Assembly (NCBI RefSeq): GCF_026151205.1 | Contig: NC_087078.1 | Coordinates: 7,706,675 to 7,766,674, forward strand | Origin: Bolinopsis microptera | Taxonomy: Eukaryota; Ctenophora; Tentaculata; Lobata; Bolinopsidae | Length of the DNA stretch: 60,000 nt | Direction: 5' to 3' | Shown: positions 23,651 through 35,354 of the stretch, piece by piece | How the letters are laid out: each line of letters begins with the position of its first letter | How positions within the stretch are numbered: the stretch's first letter is position 1 | The notes under the pieces: generated by a model | The model's input: the letters and a program-made list of their open reading frames with translations, nothing else | Told to the model about the DNA's origin: nothing | Database searches by the model: none | Translations under genes and position numbers: made by a program

Positions 23651-23829
23651 CTGAGATTAATATTTTGGCTTATTTGACCTTATAAACCATAGGAATTAAG
23701 ATATCATAAAAACATGCAGGGTAAAACATGTTTTACTCCTGCGAGAGATTCCGCCTAAGATGAAATTACAGATCTGATTTTAATAAATTCAAATTAAAAA
23801 TGTTAAATTTGTGACTATATATATATATA

Positions 23830-23879
23830 GTACACTCAAAGGAACAGATGTATATATACATCTGTTCCTTTGAGTGTAC
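23830..23879. repeat. Perfect 50-bp palindrome
   Basis: gtacactcaaaggaacagat followed by its exact reverse complement, centred on tgtatatataca. A TA-rich tract precedes it. On the present model it lies in the intron between C3 and the tentative C4. Confidence 0.95.
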
Positions 23880-23963
23880 GTACTAAATAAGGTCAATGAA
23901 CAAATCTTCATCACAGTAGCTATCAACCTTTGATTCAGACACTCCTAATTTTTATATACTTAC

Positions 23964-24105
23964 AGATCTTGTTGACGTCGTAAGTCCACTCCGAAATGCT
24001 CTTATCACAGGTTAGGTTAAAAGATAGACCGTCACCGTTAAGTATGAAGTTACTGTCTACTGCCCCCTCGTTTAAACCGTGTGTGCATGTGATCTTGCAG
24101 TACAC
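23964..24105 (-). CDS. V/C locus constant exon C3: sushi-like domain
   Basis: Minus strand exon of 142 bp: the acceptor acacacacag is followed by GTG TAC TGC, and it ends AAG ATC T before GTAAGT. Phase in 0, out 1, which fits exon C2. It encodes about 47 residues with four cysteines at YCKITCTHG, NLTCDKS and (split over the junction) the last residue. The spacing, with a glycine-rich NGDGLSF stretch and SEWTYD before the final Cys, resembles a CCP/sushi module. NLT is an N-glycosylation sequon, fitting an extracellular location. Predicted to be outside the cell, after the membrane span of C1. Confidence 0.7.
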
Positions 24106-24288
24106 CTGTGTGTGTAGGATGTTATGACGTTATGTTTGGTATAGTCATGAGATCATATAATTTGTAAATCGTTTTTCTGTATTTTGTTACATTTATTTAC
24201 TTTATGAGAAACCTCGAGTACATAATAATCCTAATTTTTCAATTTCATATTAACTAAACTAAAATAAAAGAGTTCTACTTATTCTAAC

Positions 24289-24392
24289 CTGGGTGTTTTC
24301 TCTGGATCTGATGGAATTGCACTCTGCAGTACCCTCTAGCGGTATTACACCACTAATATCACACAACCCTTTGTAATGGTCTGCTTGTAATG
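24289..24392 (-). CDS. V/C locus constant exon C2
   Basis: Minus strand exon of 104 bp: the acceptor tctattcag precedes CA TTA CAA and the donor GTTAGA follows CAG. Phase in 1, out 0, exactly joining C1 to C3. It encodes about 34 residues, LQADHYKGLCDISGVIPLEG then TAECNSIRSRENTQ, with two cysteines. It forms the stalk or first half of the cysteine-rich outer domain. No known domain is recognised from this exon alone. Confidence 0.7.
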
Positions 24393-25693
24393 CTGAATAG
24401 AACAAGGTTTTAGTTTTATCAATAATTAATTAATTAACAATTAATTAATTCAAATTCAAAAATTCACAGCGACTAATTAATAATTATTGATATCTTAAAT
24501 ATTAGAGTGGGAATTGGGCGAAGTTTTAAAGCAGACACAAAGTCATATTGTTATTTTTATACAGGTGGAGACTGATATTGTGGGGAAGTGTAGAATGGGT
24601 ACTGACAGTTGCGCCTAAATGTTTTAAACAATAAATAACTAACAGATGTGCTTTAAATTAAAGAATTCCACGAACACCTAGTACAAAAGAAGAAGTGTTT
24701 AGCCGGATATGAAATAGATAAGGAGTTTTCGTGAAATGATGACTATGAATTCAGGTCTAAGTATTGATGACATTTTAACATGATAAATCAATATGCTAGT
24801 TCAATCATTTTGTAAGTTATTTTGCTTAAGGAATTTGGTTGGCTTATACTCATAATAATATTAATAGTTGACAAAAAGTGCAATTATTTGTAAAAATGCC
24901 AGGTAGCCCTTGCCGCCTTTCGTTAGCACACAATCACAAATAGATAGAAGTGAGATTGTATTCTTAAATGTGCATGCCAGTGCGACTGCCGATTTATTCG
25001 CTGTAATATTGGTTGTTTAGTTGTAGGCGGTTGTCATCGCTAGATAATCTCTATTAACTACTGACTAGCTCCCGCCCGGCTACTAGCCGGCTACTAAATA
25101 GTTTAATCCCAGCTCAACCCGAGAAATGAGGTTCTAAACCGGCTTTATTGTTGTTCTTAAACGGCTCTTAATTGTCTTTGCAGCAGTTCCTGAGTTTCCT
25201 GACAGACTCTAATTGACCAATCAGCTATTTTGGGATCACCGAAATTATTCCACAAATTTACAATAGCCGATGGCAAAATGATTTTAGAAAAGGCTACATA
25301 TTATGTCATATGTAATATGTTGGTGCAAGTGGACTAGCGGAATATATTCGGAATATATTCGGTAAATGAGCAAGTTGTGAGACATGGGGTTATTGGGGCT
25401 GTTAGATCTTAAAAGTCGTTAAGGTAGGAGAAAATCTCAAGTATAATCAGTCGATGATGAAAAAGATTGGTTAGATCAGACACCAGAGTTAAGAATGAAA
25501 TCTGTCCGATAAACATATTGTTCAGAAAAAGGTGCCATTTTTAATCTTACCATCATCTTCTAAGAACCGAGCTGAATATTATTTTTGTCTTTTAATAAGT
25601 AATGCATATTTTACGGTTGAATATGTTTAGAGATGTCAAAAGTTTTATTATTATTATTAAGTAATTAAGTTACATGTCAATATTTTTACTTAC
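24393..25693. other. Intron C1-C2 of the V/C locus (no other exon seen)
   Basis: AT-rich with TTAATTAA-type tracts near 24420-24480. I found no further exon with good splice sites and an open frame. Confidence 0.45.
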
Positions 25694-25809
25694 TGGTTGT
25701 CCAAACTGGCTTGGTCATGGCGAAGAAGAATATCGCTAGTAAAGATATCAGAGTCACGAACACTGAAAACATCTGGCATCGCTTTTCTGTCTGAGCATCT
25801 CGCGGCACC
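25694..25809 (-). CDS. V/C locus constant exon C1: transmembrane segment
   Basis: Minus strand exon of 116 bp with acceptor aattccgcag and donor GTAAGT. It starts with one base, G, completing a codon left by a phase-2 donor, and ends with one base (phase 1), matching C2. It encodes VPRDAQTEKRCQM, then a hydrophobic span (FSVFVTLISLLAIFFFAM), then TKPVWTT. Basic residues lie before the span and none of the V exons has a signal peptide, so a type II topology (N-terminus inside) is predicted. All seven V exons end in phase 2 on the same strand, and each would form a sense codon with this G (GTG, AGG, CGG, ATG or CAG). Confidence 0.75.
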
Positions 25810-26778
25810 CTGCGGAATTAATTAATTAAAATTAAATCATTGAATTTAAATAATTAAATAGATTTGATAAATTGAAGTGATTAATTAATTGTGTGATGGA
25901 CGGAGGTGGAAGTTGTTGGCAAGTCAATGTTATTGGTGAGACGAATTCAGAGACAAAACATAATTACCTAAATTCCCATAAAAAAGATGACATGAAAAAT
26001 GTGAATTCGCTAAAAATTGTTAATTCGGAACCCGGAATTAGCGTATTAATTATTTTTAATGTTCGAACATCATTCAAGCACTTCGACTGAAGTCTGAAGA
26101 AATTGTTGTCTTCGTTAGTATTGCAGGTTTCTTAACCTTCATGAGGTTTTTTAAAACTGCTGGCCTGATCCCCTATTTTTGCATTGTGCAGTTACCTGGG
26201 GGATTTACTGTGACTGTTCGGGTTTCTGTCCCACCTACTGGGCCTTCCCGGTATCTTATTTTTAGCACGCACGGTAATTACAACTGGGACCGGGACTACT
26301 AATCCGGGATTATGGTCGATCCTGGAGTTGAAAAATGCCATCTCTCAACTCCTGGTGCCAATAATTGTTCTGGATGCTCCGCAAACTTACTAGTTTAAAA
26401 ACAAAGAGGAACGATAAACTACGAAATGATGCATTAGCTGTAATGTTGAAGCTCCTTCATAAAATCACAAATCCACGCTAATGACAAACCTTTTGTCCCT
26501 AATCAATGGTATTATGTGAATCTGATTAAGATTTAATCTTAACCGTTTCACTGATTTGCTGGACGGAGACCTTGACAGATCATCTTTTTTAATTTTGGCT
26601 TCACGATCTCCTTTGCACAATTCACATATCGCAACTATCGCAAGTATAGCCTCACAACGAATTATTAAAGTACGGCGTTCAAATATTTCAATTATTTAAT
26701 TAAATACATTGTTAAATACATTGTTAAATACATTGTTTCACAATCCTCTTGACGTGACTTAACTCAGGGTATTAAGTA
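25810..26778. other. Intron sequence upstream of C1
   Basis: AT-rich. A GTG-start open frame at 25893-26090 (plus strand) has no recognised domain and is probably chance. Confidence 0.45.
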
Positions 26779-28043
26779 CCTTAATTCCCAAAAATTTGGG
26801 CGACAAAAAATTTGAGCGGGCCTCTCGCCCAAATTTTTTGCAGACCAAATTAATTGCATAAATCTTTTCCGTCAGCTAAATTTTTTGCTAACCAAACTTT
26901 TGGCATTTGGCCTGTGGCCCTGAAATCTATAGAAAGATGGCTTTTTCTTCATATCCAAGTGAAATAATATTTGAAATTTTAGTTTTCTAATCTGTCATTC
27001 ATGGCTTGACCAAGTAAAAAGGCTTATATTTTAAATGAATAGAAATAACTGGAATAACTAACAGCTACTAATAAAACAATTATGGCTAGAGGTACGGATA
27101 GCTAGAGATTTAAACAAGATCTGCAAATGGATTATCATCCACCGTAAAGTCTGATCTACAAGCATCAGTTATACCCGACTTCTCAAAGCCTTTCCTTATG
27201 TCATCTGGCCTCCCTTTTAAATATACAAAAAGTTCGTTGATCCAACGAGCGTGTACTTCACGGATCACTGTCAAGCGGGTATCAATTTTCACATTGTCTG
27301 ATGAAACTCCTCCATTGAGCTGACACACTATGTTTTTCGCGTACCAATCTTCGTACTTATTGCGCATGAATTTCTTAGCCAGTCCATTGATAGATATGTC
27401 CAGGAGCTGTAGATGATGGGTCATATTAGCTGGAACTTTCTGTAGGATGCAGTTGTTCTGTCATCAGATCTTTTAGTGTCTGTGTGTGTTGGGCCCGAAA
27501 CACATCTGATATCAGTAGCGCTTTCTGCTCAGGGTTGTTGATGGAGGCTCGAACTGATTCTATGCGAGGAAAAAGGATTTTCTCAAAGAACTGGACACTG
27601 GTCAAACCTTTCGACCATCTGGTGAGGCGTCATAATGATAATTGTATGTGAAAGGGGTATGATAAGATATGCTGAGTGTAAGTAGACTAAACTATCTGAT
27701 TGAGAGACTGAATATCACTATTGTATATCTATCATTTTGTACTGTGCCATCATCACTGTATTTTTTAGTAGTTACTGGGCAGATCGTAAATTTCATAATG
27801 TGAAACAACTCAGACTACCACCTACATGCTTAAAATTGAAAGCAAAATGACTGGAATAATAAGAATAATAATGAACTAAGGCAAATATCTAACTGAAATT
27901 TTAGTAAAAAAATCGTTCATTTTTCGAAGAATTTGTGCCCAAATTTTCGGTCGCCCAAATGAGTTCAAATTTTCTGCCCAAATTTTTCGGGCTCAAATAA
28001 ATTGTGCTCAATATAATGGCACACAAATTTTTGGGAACTAAGG
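26779..28043 (-). mobile_element. Pogo/Tigger-like DNA transposon relic
   Basis: The 1265-bp element starts ccttaattcccaaaaatttg and ends with its near-exact inverse (one mismatch in 20). It is flanked by TA on both sides (26777-26778 and 28044-28045), the target site of Tc1/mariner-pogo elements. Inside the ends are several further gcccaaattttt-type inverted motifs. On the minus strand a decayed DDE-type transposase is visible: LLISDVFRAQHTQTLKDLM (about 27520-27465) holds the second catalytic Asp. After a one-base frameshift follows THHLQLLDISINGLAKKFMR and EVHARWINELFVYLK to 27110. The N-terminal DNA-binding part is missing, so it cannot transpose by itself. Confidence 0.85.
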
Positions 28044-28409
28044 TATATGATACAAAAAATAACACAGTTCATCCCATCAAAAATAGTTTATGTTAAGAAT
28101 CAACAAAGCTAGCTCGATGTTGTGAAGATTACCCACGCCTGAACGTTGCAACCACTTTGACCACCCGGTACCTCTCCACCCCTTGTCATGACAAGTGCAA
28201 TGTATAATGTACAATGTATAATTTAAGAAAGGAGTAGGTGGCAGACAAAAGTAAACCGATCAACATCTACATCTAATTTTATATCTGCCCTTATTTATCA
28301 TTTTAGTATCGTGATCACCTCGTTTTGAGATTGATATGGGATAACAATGATTGGCAATCATAAAATCGTTGTCGTTCGGAGTAAAGATATGATTATCGTA
28401 AACTGCGTG

Positions 28410-28620
28410 GTACTGTGTTACACTGTGTGACACTGTGTGCGACACTGTGTGCGACACTGTGTGCGACACTGTGTGCGACACTGTGTGCGACACTGTGTGC
28501 GACACTATGTGTGACACTGTGTGTGACACTATGTGTGACACCATGTGTTACACTGTGTGACACTGTGTGCGACACTGTGTGCGACACTGTGTGTGACACT
28601 ATGTGTGACACTGTGTGTGA
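28410..28620. repeat. 12-bp minisatellite
   Basis: About 17 copies of gacactgtgtgc with variants (gacactatgtgt). Since 12 is a multiple of three, long HTVS-like frames appear on both strands; these are repeat artefacts. Confidence 0.95.
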
Positions 28621-30015
28621 TATATCGTTTACTTGGCACATCAAGACTGGATACTGATTAGTTTGTGTTTCTATTACTATCATAATATTATTAAATTGAA
28701 CTGTTTAAAAATGTAGGCAGTATCCAAGAAACCCGATTAATGATGGTTATCGTAACTAAAGGTGTCTAACCCTTGATTGTATGGGTTCTAAAATAACGTC
28801 AGACTCTAATTATGTGTTCAGGAGCTACCTCCGTAACATCGGAACAGGAATATAAATATTTTGAGTAATCGCGTAAGGATTTGATAAGTTGACGTCTGTG
28901 GTTTTATAGACTAGCTACACCGTTGCGTCAAATTAAATTCATATACTGTTCTGTATTCATTGTTGAATTCAAACAATCATATGCATGTTCATTTTGTGCA
29001 TGTCAATTTTGTACACGTGAAATTTGTGAGTAGATTATTGTATTAAATTTAAATCAATCATACAAATAAATTTCGAATGATCTTACGGTATAGCCGTTTC
29101 AGACATCTTTTACTACCCTTTCGACAGAAAAAATAGATTGAAAGTCTAAAGCTAGGCAAAGGACAAGTTGAACAAGTTATAATCACATTTACTATAAAAA
29201 AGGAATAATAAATAAATAAAATAAATTGATAAATAATTGGCAGATAGAGATAAAAGAAACAGAAATATCAACTTTTAAGACTGCGACAAACTTTGTCTGC
29301 CTCGTTCCTGGCAGTCAATTAAACATCGACAAAAGAACAGACATTCTTTAGTCTCACAATATGACTTAATTGCTGTGATGTTTGATGTTCTGGGTCGTTT
29401 ATATGAAACCCAATATCAAATCCAGCGTGTTATCAGTATCCGAGTACACCCTTCTTTGGGGTAGTAACATGTTTTCAGGAGTCATGATCGTAATGTGCAT
29501 TTCCTACTTGTAATATTGACTGTCATCATGTATTATTACTTGTTGATGGATGACAGGAAAGCTCACTCAAAGTGATCATAATGAGTGAACGCCGAAATTC
29601 TGCTTTCAACCATTGACCAACGAATTAGATTCGACAGAATTTCTAACCAGGATGTTTGTGACCGCATGGTTGCGTGTGTGTACTGTCGTCAGGACTGAGA
29701 ACACAGAGGGGATCTCAAAAGGGAGCCTTATGAAAATGATCTTAAAATTGTTTAAAATCGTCGCATGGCTACTACTAAACCGACGAATTTGACCTGGAGA
29801 AGCTAGAATATATAGTAAGCCTACCAGTCAACTTTTTAAATGAAAGCAAACTCTTATAATGGTTATGGTGGAGCTGAGGTGGACAAGAAGGAACCAAACC
29901 TGGGACTTACTGTGCCATACTCTCACAGGACCATAGTTGAATTTATAATTGGGTTCAGTTAAAGATTGTGTTTGATAGATGGCTGTGAGCTGCAGTCAGT
30001 AGCACGTACACTATA
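28621..30015. other. No gene seen
   Basis: AT-rich sequence within what would be the long V-to-C1 intron. I found no exon with good splice sites. Confidence 0.45.
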
Positions 30016-31181
30016 CAGTACACTTACATACCAGTAGTACATACTACACTTACATACCAGTAGTACATACTTCACTTACATACCATTAGTACATATACTA
30101 CACTTACATACCAGTAGTACATACTACACTTACATACCAGTAGTACATACTACACTTACATACCAGTAGTACATATACTACACTTACATACCAGTAGTAC
30201 ATATACTACACTTACATACCAGTAGTACATACTACACTTACATACCAGTAGAACATACAACACTTACATACCAGTAGTACATACTACACTTACATACCAG
30301 TAGTACATATACTACACTTACATACCAGTAGAACATACTACACTTACATACCAGTAGTACATACTACACTTACATACCAGTAGTACATACTACACTTACA
30401 TACCAGTAGTACATACTACACTTACATACCAGTAGTACATATACTACACTTACATACCAGTAGTACATATACTACACTTACATACCAGTAGTACATACTA
30501 CACTTACATACCAGTAGTACATACTACACTTACATACCAGTAGTACATATACTACACTTACATACCAGTAGTACATATACTACACTTACATACCAGTAGT
30601 ACATACTACACTTACATACCAGTAGAACATACTACACTTACATACCAGTAGTACATACTACACTTACATACCAGTAGTACATATACTACACTTATATACC
30701 AGTAGAACATACTACACTTACATACCAGTAGTACATACTACACTTACATACCAGTAGTACATACTACACTTACATACCAGTAGTACATACTACACTTACA
30801 TACCAGTAGTACATACTACACTTACATACCAGTAGTACATACTACACTTACATACCAGTAGAACATACTACTACTTACATACTACACTTACATACCAGTA
30901 GAACATACTACACTTACATACCAGTAGTACATACTACACTTACATACCAGTAGTACATACTACACTTACATACCAGTAGTACATACTACACTTACATACC
31001 AGTAGTACATACTACACTTACATACCAGTAGTACATATACTACACTTACATACCAGTAGAACATACTACACTTACATACCAGTAGTACATACTACACTTA
31101 CATACCAGTAGTACATACTACACTTACATACCAGTAGTACATACTACACTTACATACCAGTAGTACATATACTACACTTAC
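30016..31181. repeat. 26/28-bp minisatellite abutting the V7 donor
   Basis: About 44 copies of a 26-bp unit (tacatactacacttacatac + cagtag) with a 28-bp variant (tacatatac). Read on the minus strand, every unit contains TATGTAAGTGTA, a close match to the 5' splice-site consensus. The first copy is the actual donor of exon V7 (GTAAGT at 31181-31176). The V7 intron thus begins with a long run of donor-like sites. Confidence 0.95.
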
Positions 31182-31468
31182 ACATGAACGAAGTGTTCCC
31201 TGTAACCCCTGGTATCGTAGATCCGCATCAAGTCCCTATGTCGGTTATACCTGTTTTCTTGACTCCTCTTCATCACAAATAGTGCTCTTTCCTCCTTGTT
31301 CATTCCCTCCATCTTGCTTATGTCCGGGTCTACTACTTTCTTTCTGTTCGATCTTGGAGAACCTGGGTCGGAGTTGAACATTCGAGCTCCGAATTGAACA
31401 ATTGATGTCCTTCTTTCTCTGTTTTGAGTACGGGTTCCGAGAACAGGATGCGTTTTTAAGAGAGCCAT
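31182..31468 (-). CDS. V/C locus variable first exon V7
   Basis: ATG at 31468; 95 codons plus 2 bases, then GTAAGT (phase 2). The product is basic and hydrophilic (MALLKTHPVLGTRTQNRERR at the start) with no signal peptide. The end carries the family motif: ENRYNRHRDLMRIYDTRGY, then REHFVH. No splice acceptor is evident near the ATG, so this looks like a true first exon with its own promoter. It is the V exon nearest the constant exons. Its intron opens directly into the 26-bp minisatellite. Function unknown; predicted to be a cytoplasmic tail. Confidence 0.75.
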
Positions 31469-31858
31469 GGCGAAAAGTTTAGTATGACTTATAACAATAA
31501 CAAATTAAAATATCAAATTAAGGCAAACATTTCATCAAAAAGTCAGTAGACTGATCTAATGCTAATTGGCGAGCATGTTGTATATTATATTTGTTTATAG
31601 ATAAAGATTGGATGCGGTTACAATAACAACTGGAAATAGTGTATCAAGATTGGGTCACTAATGACCAGAAGGTAAACACGTCATAACCATGTCATAACTT
31701 TAGCATAGCACAAAGAGAATCTTGTTGAGATAGGGCACTGCTGTCTACTCTAGGCGACTACAGAGGCGACGTCCTCTGAAGCGTATCATCTGTCGTGAAC
31801 TTGGAGAACTGGGTCATCTTTCAAATTGTGACATTGCGTTTCAAGTGCCAGGTGTTAT

Positions 31859-32083
31859 CCAAAGGTGGTATCAAAAGATGTTATCTTAAGGTGTTATCTA
31901 AAGATGTTCTCTAAAGATGTTCTCTAAAGATGTTCTCTAAAGATGTTATCTAAAGATGTTATCTGAAGATGTTATCTAAAGATGTTATCTAAACATGTTG
32001 TCTAAACATGTTCTCTAAAGATGTTCTCTAAACATGTTATCTAAAAGTGTTATCTAAAGGTGTTGTCTAAAAAAGATGTTATC
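31859..32083. repeat. 13-bp minisatellite
   Basis: About 17 degenerate copies of ctaaagatgttat/ct. Lies between V7 and V6. Confidence 0.9.
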
Positions 32084-32782
32084 ACACTCACAGTGGAGGA
32101 GTCTGAAATTATTATCACGTGTTATAATCACTATTGTTGAGCTATTTGATGAATCATATTTATAACTTACTGTATTGATAAGTTGATAGTAAATCGAAAA
32201 GTCATAATTAAGGAAAATCCGTGAAAAATAATATGGGGAAAATAACGATGGTGGTCTAAATTTTGGTAGTCCGAAAATGTGGTGTTTTTTCGAAAAACCA
32301 CCGACTTTCGTACCATTTAAATATGTCTCGTAAGGTAGGTATGGGTTTAAAGTACAAACACTACGGTGTACATTCTACATGTGAACATAATTATAAGTTT
32401 ATAAGAGGAAGATACGACGATTAAAATCAGAAATATGTTTCAAATTTCAGAGCTACCTCTAACTTCTTTATGTGAAAATATTTAAATTAAATCTTCGAAA
32501 GAAGGGTCTTGGAAAGGTCATGTAAGGTTTCATGGTTCAGTTATCAGTACCTATATATTATGTAAGACAGCTATTCATATAGTTTGCTTTAAAACCGTTA
32601 AAGGTAATATAATATGATATGAACATTATGTATGTTGTGATGTTTCTGATAAATTTCTGATAATTCCGTAAATGCGACAAAAGAAAGGTGCTCTTTACAG
32701 GAAAAGGAAACAGTTCAACGTTAAATGTGACTACTTCATATTCATGTTATAAAAGGATTTTAATCAATTGATGGTAACTCAC
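32084..32782. other. V6-V7 interval, no further exon seen
   Basis: AT-rich. I looked for a V6-specific downstream exon encoding a membrane span and did not see one, which favours sharing of C1. Confidence 0.4.
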
Positions 32783-32964
32783 ATTCTGCCGTGCATGTAA
32801 CCCTGGTTGTAACCATGGATACCCCAGTTAACACTCTGTATCCTATGTTTCTCGTAACGTTTCTCCTGAGCAATCCTCTTAGCTCGATCATGGAGAGTCC
32901 GCTCGATCTGCTCTTCCAAACTTTTCTTAAGCAGGGGCTCAACTTTTACCGTAAATGGCCCCAT
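32783..32964 (-). CDS. V/C locus variable first exon V6 (short)
   Basis: ATG at 32964; 60 codons plus 2 bases, then GTGAGT (phase 2). It is the shortest member. It reads MGPFTVKVEPLLKKSLEEQI, then ERTLHDRAKRIAQEKRYEKH, then RIQSVNWGIHGYN. The EKRYEKHR...GIHGY core aligns with EARYNRHR...ELHGY of V3. The tail ends YMHGR with a split Met codon at the junction. Hydrophilic, with no signal peptide. It lacks the longer N-terminal region of the other members. Confidence 0.72.
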
Positions 32965-32999
32965 TATAGTGTTTGTCTATAGTGTTTTCAGCACATCAG

Positions 33000-34110
33000 C
33001 TGATCATTCAGGAATTCGTGGTAGTTGTCGGTTAAAATTACTAACAAGCAAACAATGTAGAGCCAGGATATGTTGTTGCCAAATGCAAGCGTACAAGGAT
33101 GTGAGTCAGGCTTCAACAAATTTGACTAAGGAGCTACCGAGCTTAATTTCACGATCTTACTGAATCTCTGAATCGCAGAGCTGAGATTAACGTATCAAAC
33201 ATAATGGCTGACCGGCAATTCACAATTATGCAACCTGAGATTGCATATTATGATGTTTTTAGTGCACGTGGTTTGAAGTCATCATCCAGCTACTCTTTGA
33301 TATTCTGTACTCGTGATCAGCGGTCGTTGGACTGATCCTTGCTCGTGATGACTCGCCGTCTGTTTTGTCTGTAAATGTTTTGTGGCCCGGGTCTGGTTTC
33401 ATCAGACCCTACTGGTGGGGTTATGATATTAGAATACTTTTTAGTTTCTCTTTAGTAAGAATACCTTACAGAATAATTATCTTTAGTTAGGGTAGGTTAT
33501 CTTATTTCAGGGTAGCATCTATTTAGGGTAAAGACATGTGCATAAAATTGTAGGTATATTTCCTTTAATTATATCTGCTGCTAATTCGGGTTTGAGTTAC
33601 TGACACTCTCGAACGAACTCAATGTGATGTTAGTTATTAATTATTCAATTGTTAAATTGGGCCCAAGAAGCAAACATCAAACATGGGAAGATTAAGTTGA
33701 AATAGTAATTTTGGGTTATCATTACTATTTAATTCTTTCAACCACTTATCATTATGCCTTTACTATTTTACTGTTTTTGAATTATTGTTAGGTTAATTAC
33801 CAAGAAATATTTATTATTTATTATGATAATGAGGATCATCAAACAGATGCTTTGCACAATTGAAGGGGATCAAACTGTATAGGACGATGAAGAGAATGAA
33901 GCAGAAGACTTGAGATTCTACAGGTATTATTATATTACAAACTTAATTTTTTTCATTAAAAATCTAATAGATTAATCATCTCGAAGTAGATGTATGTGAC
34001 GAAACTCTAAATTTGAACTAACTTTGAACTGGGAAAAATATCGAAATTATCAGTTATATAAGGGTGTGAAGAGCTGCGTTTAAGTTGAAGAGGGGTTAAT
34101 CGTGACTCAC
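33000..34110. other. V5-V6 interval, no further exon seen
   Basis: AT-rich sequence with no recognised gene or repeat array. Confidence 0.4.
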
Positions 34111-34376
34111 CTATCTTCAGTCATATCATGATATCCAGACAGGTCATGTTGTCGCCACAACGTCCTGTGTCTGTTAAACCTTTTCTCGTTTGCTTCAGCG
34201 ATATTCTGCTTTTTTTGCAAAGCCGACACTTCCAACTTCACCTTTCGTTTCATACTCGTAGTTTTTGCGTTAACGTAGGTTTCTGGTTTGCTGGTTTTAC
34301 TGCTCTTTCGGAAATCTTTAAAATGGTTAGACCGCAGTGAAGCTCTGTTTCCTCCCATTCTGTATGCATCGATCAT
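34111..34376 (-). CDS. V/C locus variable first exon V5
   Basis: The ATG at 34376 (MIDAYRMGGNRASLRS) aligns with the V4 start (MIKAWGRGAAKASQRS), which fixes the start in both. It has 88 codons plus 2 bases, then GTGAGT (phase 2). The middle is lysine-rich (SMKRKVKLEVSALQKKQN) and the end has the family motif EKRFNRHRTLWRQHDLSGYH, then DMTED. No signal peptide. It shares with V4 a 32-bp upstream box at the same distance from the ATG. V4 and V5 look like the product of a recent exon duplication. Confidence 0.78.
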
Positions 34377-34390
34377 TCTGGATACGACTA

Positions 34391-34422
34391 CAATACGATT
34401 CAACGACTGCTACGACGGCGAT
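34391..34422 (-). promoter_or_regulatory. Conserved 32-bp upstream box of V5
   Basis: Starts 15 bases upstream of the V5 ATG and matches the V4 box (35659-35690) at 25 of 32 positions, with 11 consecutive identities (actgctacgac on the plus strand). It could be a shared promoter or leader element, or only residual homology from the duplication. Confidence 0.45.
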
Positions 34423-34429
34423 GAACAAC

Positions 34430-35354
34430 CTTATGACACTTTTGTCGATCCTATTGGATTGTTGATACAGATGGTTCAAAGTCCAGCGGAAGGGAGATCT
34501 TTATAATTATATCGTTAAACTGTTGCAACAACAACAAAAAGGAAAATTACGATAAAATTGTATTTTTTGGTGTCCATTACTATTTACTATTCGTTCAGCC
34601 ACTTAACACCAAGCCTATTCCATTAGCAAATCAATAATAGATTAATTGTTGATGATTGTGATATCTGATCAAATTATATTTAATAGATACAAATTATATT
34701 TAGTATATTCGTGACGTTGTTTTTACTAGACTCGAATATATCTTTTTTTTTGTATGGTTTTAAGGTCGAATCGTGTAATTTTAATTTTGAGAGATTTCTT
34801 AGCGTTATCAATTTACAGTAATGGGACACATCAGTTTAAGACTGATTAGTGCATTTTTGTTTGATAAGTAGTGCTAGTCATATCACTGCTTATCAGCTTT
34901 ACTAAAGAATGTTCATAATTACTTACATGCTACGAATTTTGACTGATTAAATTTTGCCTGCCAATTTTTACGTTTGAGTTGATAAACTATGATGATTATA
35001 TATGAATTTTACTTGATAGAGTGCTTATCTTAAAGTTAAATGTTTTTACAGGCTCTAATGATGTAGTTTTACGAAGATTTCAAGCCTTACGTTGTGTGTT
35101 TCCCTTTGTGTCCAAAAGCATTATAACTTTAATTTCGTTTATTTTAAAATATGCTTGTTGCGCGATCAAATGGAATACATTTTATTAGGACGAAGGATAG
35201 AATGAAGTGGAATCTCTTAATTCTATAAACTAATCAAATTAAATTAAATCAAACACCTAAGATTGGGTTAAACTTCAAATTTACAACAATATCAACACGT
35301 GTAAGACTTTGCTGCACTGCGTTTAAATTAGCGTGATCCAGAATATAGACTAAC
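34430..35354. other. V4-V5 interval, no further exon seen
   Basis: AT-rich sequence without an exon-like segment. It is under 1 kb, too short to hide much of a separate gene. Confidence 0.45.

Noticed and set aside
28260-28683. HTVS-repeat protein over the 12-bp array
   Set aside because: The unit is divisible by three, so open frames are expected; several frames and both strands are open and there is no start context.
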